Assembly (NCBI RefSeq): GCF_014651955.1
Contig: NZ_BMXW01000011.1
Coordinates: 1-64,000 of the forward strand
DNA length: 64,000 bases
Origin: Shewanella fodinae
GTDB taxonomy: Bacteria > Pseudomonadota > Gammaproteobacteria > Enterobacterales > Shewanellaceae
Reading direction: 5' to 3'
Positions within the stretch are counted from its first letter, which is position 1. Every line of letters starts with the position of its first letter. Under the pieces are notes generated by a model that searched no databases, was not told the origin of the DNA, and saw only the letters and a list, made by a program, of their open reading frames with translations. This document shows, piece by piece, positions 59,118 to 64,000 of the stretch. The translations under genes and the position numbers were made by a program.

Positions 59118-59393
59118 GGAGCATTCTCCTGCTAAATAGCAGCGCATTGGGCAATGACCCATCCCCTTAAACACCAGCGGGACAACAAGCACTTTAGAAT
59201 GATGCGTCTCTATTCCGATGCTTTAAAGGCGCTTACTGCTGCAATGACACAATATGTAAGTTGAAGCCGTTCCATAATACACTAAATTTCCTACATATTT
59301 TGTACAAAAAATCGCAAAATGTGCAGTGTCACTGTGCTGGTTTCACGCCCTTCCCTAACAGCGCTATGATGGTACGAAATAACGGCGACATGC
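59118..59393. other. Non-coding stretch upstream of the membrane-protein gene
   Basis: No coding frame is convincing. The A/T-rich part around 59260-59320 may hold the promoter of the leftward membrane-protein gene, but no clear -35/-10 pair stands out. Confidence 0.4.
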
Positions 59394-59441
59394 CGCACCT
59401 TGAGGGGACGAACTGAAACCGGTTCTCCCCCACAAGGTGCG
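59394..59441. repeat. Long hairpin downstream of the MFS relic
   Basis: CGCACCTTG and CAAGGTGCG are perfect 9-bp outer arms, continued inward by GGGGA/TCCCC and GAAC/GTTC. CGCTAT/ATAGCG adds a further distant pair outside. It lies 17 nt beyond the stop of the truncated transporter and was probably its terminator or a small palindromic repeat. Confidence 0.6.
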
Positions 59442-59457
59442 ATAGCGTCATTGCAAA

Positions 59458-59643
59458 TTAACACTGAGTTGGCGGGAAGCCAGACATTTTAGAGCGCCAA
59501 ACTACCGTAAAAGTTATCGTCAGCAGCAGCGACAGCGTAGGTGGAAACACCTCGGCGCTGAAACTATCCAGCAATAGGCCACCAACTATGCCGCCCCCCG
59601 CAATCGCAAGATTCCAAGCGGTGACCTGGCCAACACGCCAAGC
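59458..59643 (-). pseudogene. MFS transporter, C-terminal relic
   Basis: The minus strand translates as AWRVGQVTAWNLAIAGGG followed by IVGGLLLDSF and a hydrophobic run to a stop at 59458. AWNLAIAGGG-x-x-GG is a typical last-third motif of 12-helix sugar/drug-efflux MFS proteins. Only about 60 residues remain. An in-frame TAG lies just upstream at the junction with the LysR relic, so this cannot be expressed as a transporter. Confidence 0.75.
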
Positions 59644-59654
59644 GAAAGCGTCAG

Positions 59655-59841
59655 AGGTCTACCGACCATAGCGTTAGCCGATGGCCGGTTGCAGTCTGTT
59701 CTGTCCGACTATGTGGAACGAACCGGCATCTTTCATGTGCTTTGGCCCGCGAGTAAGCATCCGTCGCCAAAGGTGCGAGCATTAGTGGATTTCCTTTGCG
59801 AGCGAGTGTTTCCGGTGCCGTTGTCCCACAACATTGGATAG
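59655..59841 (+). pseudogene. LysR-family regulator, C-terminal relic
   Basis: The plus strand reads LADGRLQSVLSDYVERTG, then IFHVLWPASKHPSPKVRAL, then VDFLCERVFPVPLSHNIG to a TAG at 59839-59841. This is the end of a LysR substrate-binding domain (the ...SPKVRAxVDFL motif). About 60 codons remain and there is no start or DNA-binding domain. It abuts the MFS relic head to head. Its stop directly touches the end of the next gene. Confidence 0.82.
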
Positions 59842-60762
59842 TTATTTGGATGGCGCAAACAATGGTCGCCAACTGCCGCCATAGTTTTCATCTTCGGTGC
59901 CGATGCTCATATAACTGTTGGGAACGTTGGCAGCAGGCCCCGCCAGTGACTCCACTTTGAAGCCATCCACGATCCATTGGGCTTTAGAGTAGCGTACGGC
60001 AGTGACTTTTAACTGTTCAGCTGGCCCTGAAACCGTTGCAGCCTGATAAATAACCGATCTAAAAGGTCCTTGGTCGCCACCATCTTCAGTTGCCACGGCC
60101 CAAATCACGCCTTGTTTATCCAGATACAGGTCTGAAATCGTGCGTTTTTTATTGGCGTCAGTTTTCGGAGCCGTGATTTCAACAGGATGGTCAGCATATT
60201 GCTGCCACGATAATTGACCCGCCGCAGTGTCAAGGACCCCCAGACGCAAATAACCCCGTTTATAGCGTTTATTGCCTCCGCGTTCACCTAATACCACCAG
60301 CACGGAATCCCCCTGGGCGATACAGGCCATGCCTTCGAAATTGTCACCATGAATACCTTTGCCACCCGCCACAATTTTGGGCACATGGTAAACCTGCTTA
60401 ACTATGGCTACATCGCTGCTGACAGCCACCTGAAATATCCGGCCAAATTTGCCGTCCCAATAACCAGATTCCGCCAGCAAGTATTCATTCGTCTGCCCGG
60501 GTAAATGACAGACAGATTCCAGATCGCTTGATTGACCATCTTGGTCTTTCCAGTCTGAAATCGTTAGCGGCGTATAGTTTAATATACCGTCAGGTTTTAC
60601 CTGTAGCACCCCGAGGCGACTGCCTGGCTCATCCACTTTCTTATCCTGCACCACCAAGTAGGAATTAGCATCCATCTGCGCCATACCACTAAAGCCAAGT
60701 TCCACGGCGGTGGCAATCTTGGTACTTCCCAGCAGCACAACTGCTAATAGCATCCTGTTCAA
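59842..60762 (-). CDS. Secreted phytase-like / beta-propeller protein
   Basis: This 306-aa protein has a signal peptide (residues ~1-19) and motifs of the esterase-like phytase or SdiA-regulated propeller type: DLESVCHLPG, YLLAESGYWDGKFG, DNFEGMACIAQGDSVLVVLGE. No catalytic residues can be assigned with confidence, and it could be a substrate-binding propeller. The start TTG at 60762 has GAGG 8 nt upstream; ATG at 60753 is the alternative. It follows the M49-like peptidase gene, with a terminator between. Confidence 0.65.
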   Translation of the reverse strand: MNRMLLAVVLLGSTKIATAVELGFSGMAQMDANSYLVVQDKKVDEPGSRLGVLQVKPDGILNYTPLTISDWKDQDGQSSDLESVCHLPGQTNEYLLAESGYWDGKFGRIFQVAVSSDVAIVKQVYHVPKIVAGGKGIHGDNFEGMACIAQGDSVLVVLGERGGNKRYKRGYLRLGVLDTAAGQLSWQQYADHPVEITAPKTDANKKRTISDLYLDKQGVIWAVATEDGGDQGPFRSVIYQAATVSGPAEQLKVTAVRYSKAQWIVDGFKVESLAGPAANVPNSYMSIGTEDENYGGSWRPLFAPSK

Positions 60763-60833
60763 TGAAATTACCTCTATACACTTATATCAGTACGTTTGTT
60801 ATTGCCTATCGCTAGGTATCAGCCCTAGACAAT

Positions 60834-60866
60834 AAAAATCCGGATGTATTGAACACCCGGATTTTT
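60834..60866 (-). terminator. Terminator of the M49-like peptidase gene
   Basis: On the minus strand ATCCGGG and the later CCGGAT (9-10 bp with flanking A/T) are followed by TTTTTATT, 20 nt beyond the stop. Confidence 0.85.
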
Positions 60867-60885
60867 AAAACTCGCCCAGAATAAC

Positions 60886-62541
60886 TCAGATTTTCGCTGG
60901 ATAAATCGGCTGAATATCAACAGGAACATCGCCTAAGCTAGCATTAACAGCACGTACACCGTCATCAATATGACCATACTTTGCCAGAAAAGCTTTGGCC
61001 GCGTTGTAATCACCGTCACCTTGTACCACAACCACGTCATGTACTAGGCTGGTTATCGCCTGTTCCAATTTGGCAAAATCAATCTTGTACAAACCATCAG
61101 CCTGACGGGTCAACGCACCTTTATCCACATAGTAACTGTACTGGAACGCCGCGCCGATACCGTGGGCTTCATGCACACCAAAACGCATAGAACGGAACAA
61201 GCCAGCAGCATACGTGGCTAACAGATTGTTCTTTTCCGCGACTGGCAGCTCACCTTTTTGCATTAGGAACAAAATATTATAAGCGCCCATCACGTCAGCT
61301 TTGCCTTCTTCAATACCGGAGTAAAGTTCCTGCAACTCGGCGGCAACCGTGGTGGCTTTGCCATTTTTTACGATGGAACCTGGGCCTAAAGAGTGAGACA
61401 TTTCATGGAACAGCGTCTCATAACCGAAGTACTTTTGATCCAGCAGTTGCGCCTGTTCCGGCACCAGAATATGTGCAGCCATCGGCTTCATAATACGTTC
61501 AAACTTGGCTGCCATCACATTGTTCAACAGGACTTTCTTGGCACCTTTGGCTTCACGGACTTTTTCATCATTTGGTAGGTTGAAGGCGATAGTCTGCACA
61601 CCTGGTACATTGTCACCACCGCCCTGGATCTGGTCCGCAACGGCAATTGGGGATGCAAAGCCACGTTTAAAATTCTTGTAGCTGTCAGGCACTGGCAGAT
61701 TAGCTTCCATGTCGCGCAGATATTTCTTGAAGCGATCCAGCTTGGCAGAGGCTTCTGGGTCCTTAATGGTAACAAAAGCTTCAAAGGCGGTCTTATAACC
61801 GAACAGACCATCGGTATAGGTTTCATAAGGGCCGATGGCGACCTCGATTGGTGTGTCCTTGAGATCCATCCAGGCGATTTCAGAGGCAAAATAGTTGTCG
61901 GTACGGAAAGCATGTGCCCGTAATACCAGGAATTTTTTAAGACTAGGGTTATGGGTGATCAGCGCCGCATCTTCTAGCAACTTGGCGGCGGGCTCCAGCC
62001 ATTGCCGATAATATTCAGAATAAGGAATGGCGACTAGCTTGTCTCCTTGACGACGGATGACCGTATAAAGGCTGGTAAAGGCGGCTTTATCTTCTGGATG
62101 TTTGGCGATCCAAGCGTTAAATTCCGCTTTGGTGAGATCTTCTGGATAAAACCCAGAGCCCAACGCATTGGTTTTGCCGCCAAAAAATGGATGCCCCGCG
62201 GCTAAGCTATCCCAAGGGCCAAAATGCTCATCAAACATGTTCAGCACTAAGGCTTTATCTTTGAGATTGCTGGAAGCAATCTGTTCGCGGATCTGCGGGT
62301 TATGCTCGTTTACCTGCCGCAGATAAATCTCGCTCATTAGTTTGGCAGCCTGGATAAGCTTGTTGACCACCTGTTTTTGCTCATCACTGAGAAAAGCGGT
62401 ATTGGCGGTCATTTGCACCGGTACAATTTTATCGCGCTGTTGCTGCAGATTATAAATTTGCGGTTGCTCTGCAGTGGCGGCAGCCAGTGCCGGGAGTGCC
62501 AACAAACTGGTAAGCGCCAAGGCGATCAGGGACTTCTTCAT
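60886..62541 (-). CDS. Secreted Zn-dependent peptidase, M49 (dipeptidyl-peptidase III)-like
   Basis: This 551-aa protein has a signal peptide (residues 1-21, ALA-type cleavage). The zinc site is HEMSHSLGPG (~H380), and the third ligand is probably in EEGKADVMGAYN about 50 residues later, as in bacterial M49-like hydrolases; classical DPP III has HELLGH. It probably trims dipeptides from peptides in the periplasm. The ATG at 62541 has AGAGGAAG 6 nt upstream; an in-frame start 45 nt earlier is not supported. Confidence 0.82.
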   Translation of the reverse strand: MKKSLIALALTSLLALPALAAATAEQPQIYNLQQQRDKIVPVQMTANTAFLSDEQKQVVNKLIQAAKLMSEIYLRQVNEHNPQIREQIASSNLKDKALVLNMFDEHFGPWDSLAAGHPFFGGKTNALGSGFYPEDLTKAEFNAWIAKHPEDKAAFTSLYTVIRRQGDKLVAIPYSEYYRQWLEPAAKLLEDAALITHNPSLKKFLVLRAHAFRTDNYFASEIAWMDLKDTPIEVAIGPYETYTDGLFGYKTAFEAFVTIKDPEASAKLDRFKKYLRDMEANLPVPDSYKNFKRGFASPIAVADQIQGGGDNVPGVQTIAFNLPNDEKVREAKGAKKVLLNNVMAAKFERIMKPMAAHILVPEQAQLLDQKYFGYETLFHEMSHSLGPGSIVKNGKATTVAAELQELYSGIEEGKADVMGAYNILFLMQKGELPVAEKNNLLATYAAGLFRSMRFGVHEAHGIGAAFQYSYYVDKGALTRQADGLYKIDFAKLEQAITSLVHDVVVVQGDGDYNAAKAFLAKYGHIDDGVRAVNASLGDVPVDIQPIYPAKI

Positions 62542-63139
62542 GAATAACTTCCTCTCATACCTGTCGGTGACGTCTATCACCGACAACTGTCAAAAGTGAC
62601 AGCACATTTATAGTTATGAATTGTCAGCAGCCATTGCCAACATTACTGCAACAGCAACTGCGTGCAGCAAGGGCTTCATTATTGAAAAAGCACAGACGAC
62701 TGTCCAGTTTGGAAGATTAATGACGAGGCAAGAAAGTAACAACAGGATAGATAAAACACTGCCGGGAAAGCAGCGTTCTAGGCTATGACCTTATGCAGCA
62801 ATAGTGAATAATTATTAATTAGTGATAAAACCATTTACTGAGCACTTTTTCAACTGGTGGTTTTAGGACGCCAGCGAATAAATTATCCTCCGGGCGCAGT
62901 CTGCCAGTATTCGAACATGTCTCTTTGGTGCCTGAGCGGACGTTACTAACGCAACGGTGAGTAAAAATGCGGGGAGCCGGTCAGGACAGCATTTATAGCA
63001 GCCATGCATGCTGAGCATGTCATCTTTCGCTTTAATTTCATATATTACTGATTTTCCATGTGTCCGAAATGCGATATGAAAGCCGCCCACAGTAGCGTCC
63101 GGCTTGCCGGATCTGGTGCCATTTCCGCAGAAAGGTATT
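62542..63139. other. About 600 bases without a supported gene
   Basis: The left half presumably holds the M49-like gene promoter (A/T-rich near 62790-62830). The right half, next to tetR, has an open frame on the minus strand (62863-63255) that runs into tetR in another phase, with no ribosome-binding site or recognisable protein. No IS inverted repeats or attachment site were identified. Base composition and style look unlike the core region, but this was judged by eye. Confidence 0.35.
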
Positions 63140-63772
63140 TTAACGGGTCCTGAAGGTATCCAGATAGGCGTTACACATGATGGTGAGCTGCCGGAGCACG
63201 CTTTCGGTGTGTGGCGGAGCCAGATTCTGCTCAAAAACATTACGCACGGTGCCAAATATGACAGTAATAAGCGTCAGGTTGACGCTGCTGACATCCTGAA
63301 ACGTCATGTCACTGGCGCTCTCAAACATCACCATCGTCGCACGGTTTACCCGGCTGGCAAACGTGTCAATCAGCGGCTGGTTATCCAGTTCTGCCACCGA
63401 GCGATAGAGCGCTTTTGTCACTTCAATGCGCTCTGTTTTGGCCTGCCAGTAGGTTGTGATTAATGCCTCGGTCATGGCGCTAACCGTCGCGCCACGATGG
63501 TTCCGACAGGTGATTTCAATCCTGTCGGCAAGCGCTGCTAAATAACGTTCATTCAGGGCATAAACCAGAGATTCTTTGTGGGCAAAGTACTGATACATCG
63601 TTCCTACGGACACGCCTGCCCGCTCGGCGACGCGAGTGGTGGTGAGACGATGTATGCCATCCGCTACCAGAAGCTGAATGGTGGCTTCAAAAATGGCATC
63701 CATCGTCACTGTTGCACGGGCCTGACGCGGCGTTCTGCGAGGCTTCAGGGAGTTGTGGTTGGAGATGGCCAA
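63140..63772 (-). CDS. TetR-family transcriptional regulator
   Basis: This 210-aa repressor has an N-terminal helix-turn-helix in TTTRVAERAGVSVGTMYQYFAHKESL (residues ~43-70), the TetR signature, and a helical ligand domain. It starts at TTG 63772 by the longest frame; the N-terminus is basic (KPRRTPRQARATV). It is divergent from an SDR gene across 67 bp and probably represses that gene and itself in response to a ligand. Confidence 0.88.
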   Translation of the reverse strand: MAISNHNSLKPRRTPRQARATVTMDAIFEATIQLLVADGIHRLTTTRVAERAGVSVGTMYQYFAHKESLVYALNERYLAALADRIEITCRNHRGATVSAMTEALITTYWQAKTERIEVTKALYRSVAELDNQPLIDTFASRVNRATMVMFESASDMTFQDVSSVNLTLITVIFGTVRNVFEQNLAPPHTESVLRQLTIMCNAYLDTFRTR

Positions 63773-63839
63773 AAAGCGAATTCCAATGTGAATGATGCTT
63801 CATATATTAACTCTTCACTGCATACGGAGGAAATATTGG

Positions 63840-64000
63840 ATGAATGAGCAACGCATCGCTCTGGTTACCGGAGCTAATAAAGGCATTGGTTTTGAAATTG
63901 CGCGTCAGTTGGCGCAGGCAGGCGTGGTTGTCATCATGGGAGCTCGAGACTTTGGACGCGGTAACGCTGCTGCAGAAGTGCTGAAGACGCAAGGCTTGCC
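63840..64000 (+). CDS. Short-chain dehydrogenase/reductase (5' part)
   Basis: The first 53 codons encode MNEQRIALVTGANKGIGFEI and continue through QLAQAGVVVIMGARD. TGANKGIG is the classical SDR cofactor loop of the carbonyl-reductase type; the RD after strand 2 may choose NADPH or NADH. GGAGG lies 9 nt upstream of the ATG. The catalytic YxxxK lies beyond the window. It is probably the target of the divergent TetR protein. Confidence 0.88.
   Translation, partial: MNEQRIALVTGANKGIGFEIARQLAQAGVVVIMGARDFGRGNAAAEVLKTQGL

Noticed and set aside
59655..59841. LysR relic as an AmpR-type regulator of the beta-lactamase
   Set aside because: It is more than 1 kb away and abuts an MFS relic head to head, so it belonged to that transporter; the remaining part has no DNA-binding domain.
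59651..59872. 73-codon minus-strand frame across the LysR relic
   Set aside because: It is antisense to the fragment, whose plus-strand translation is clearly LysR-like.
62863..63255. 130-codon minus-strand frame next to tetR
   Set aside because: It overlaps the tetR 3' end in another phase, has no ribosome-binding site or recognisable domain, and its residue mix looks like random translation.

Overview
The window looks like a chromosomal segment of a marine gammaproteobacterium, most likely Shewanella or a close relative. The main reasons are the smc-zipA-ligA block, fadIJ, a TIGR03648-type acetate symporter with its DUF4212 subunit and CBS/DUF294 partner, the moxR-bat operon and many small Shewanella/Vibrio-type DUF proteins. 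The first 118 bases are the 5' end of a 16S rRNA gene on the minus strand, with its leader and promoter. The genus is inferred from gene content and order, not from a database search.

Layout: 1-2.5 kb holds the rrn start, gmhB and a ketoacyl-ACP synthase III. 2.5-7.2 kb is an acetate-type Na+ symporter (large and small subunits) followed by a cNMP/CBS/DUF294 sensor protein and a DnaQ-like exonuclease. 7.4-10.8 kb holds dsbA, an NAD-dependent epimerase, an HD-GYP protein and a DUF2919 membrane protein. 10.9-17.4 kb is smc-zipA-ligA, with cysZ divergent. 18.6-24.7 kb holds cysK, tehB, the small heat-shock gene ibpA, a glutathionyl-hydroquinone reductase, a DUF3389-like protein and an M1 aminopeptidase. 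25-27.3 kb is ilvIH behind a structured leader. 27.4-31.1 kb is pstSCAB behind a PHO box. 31.2-35.8 kb holds a metallo-hydrolase, an alpha/beta hydrolase, a DUF4250 protein and topB. 35.9-39.4 kb is fadIJ. 39.7-46.8 kb is a six-gene moxR/DUF58/DUF4381/VWA/VWA-TPR/BatD operon. 47-51 kb holds putP, fadL and a SIMPL protein. 51-56 kb is an RND efflux pair followed by a DUF2892 membrane protein and a rhodanese. 56-64 kb is accessory in character: a VF530-type protein, a FlxA-like coiled coil, a CTX-M-like class A beta-lactamase, a membrane protein of unknown function, fused relics of an MFS/LysR divergent pair, a secreted phytase-like protein, an M49-like peptidase, and a divergent TetR/SDR pair cut by the window end.

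Links between genes: fadIJ and fadL both carry FadR-like operators, and fadI also has a PsrA-like site, so fatty-acid import and anaerobic-type beta-oxidation are probably co-regulated. The pst operon has a PHO box. ibpA has a sigma-32 promoter and a four-hairpin 5' UTR ending in a ROSE-type thermometer hairpin. ilvIH has a leader with a short peptide containing Val/Ile/Leu codons and competing terminator/anti-terminator hairpins.

No CRISPR array, prophage, integron or intact insertion sequence was seen. The points most worth a second look are the chromosomal CTX-M-like beta-lactamase with a 95-bp palindromic element about 100 bp beyond its stop codon, the ilvI leader, the ibpA thermometer, the deletion scar at about 59.65 kb, and the 14-bp inverted repeat around the VF530 gene promoter.
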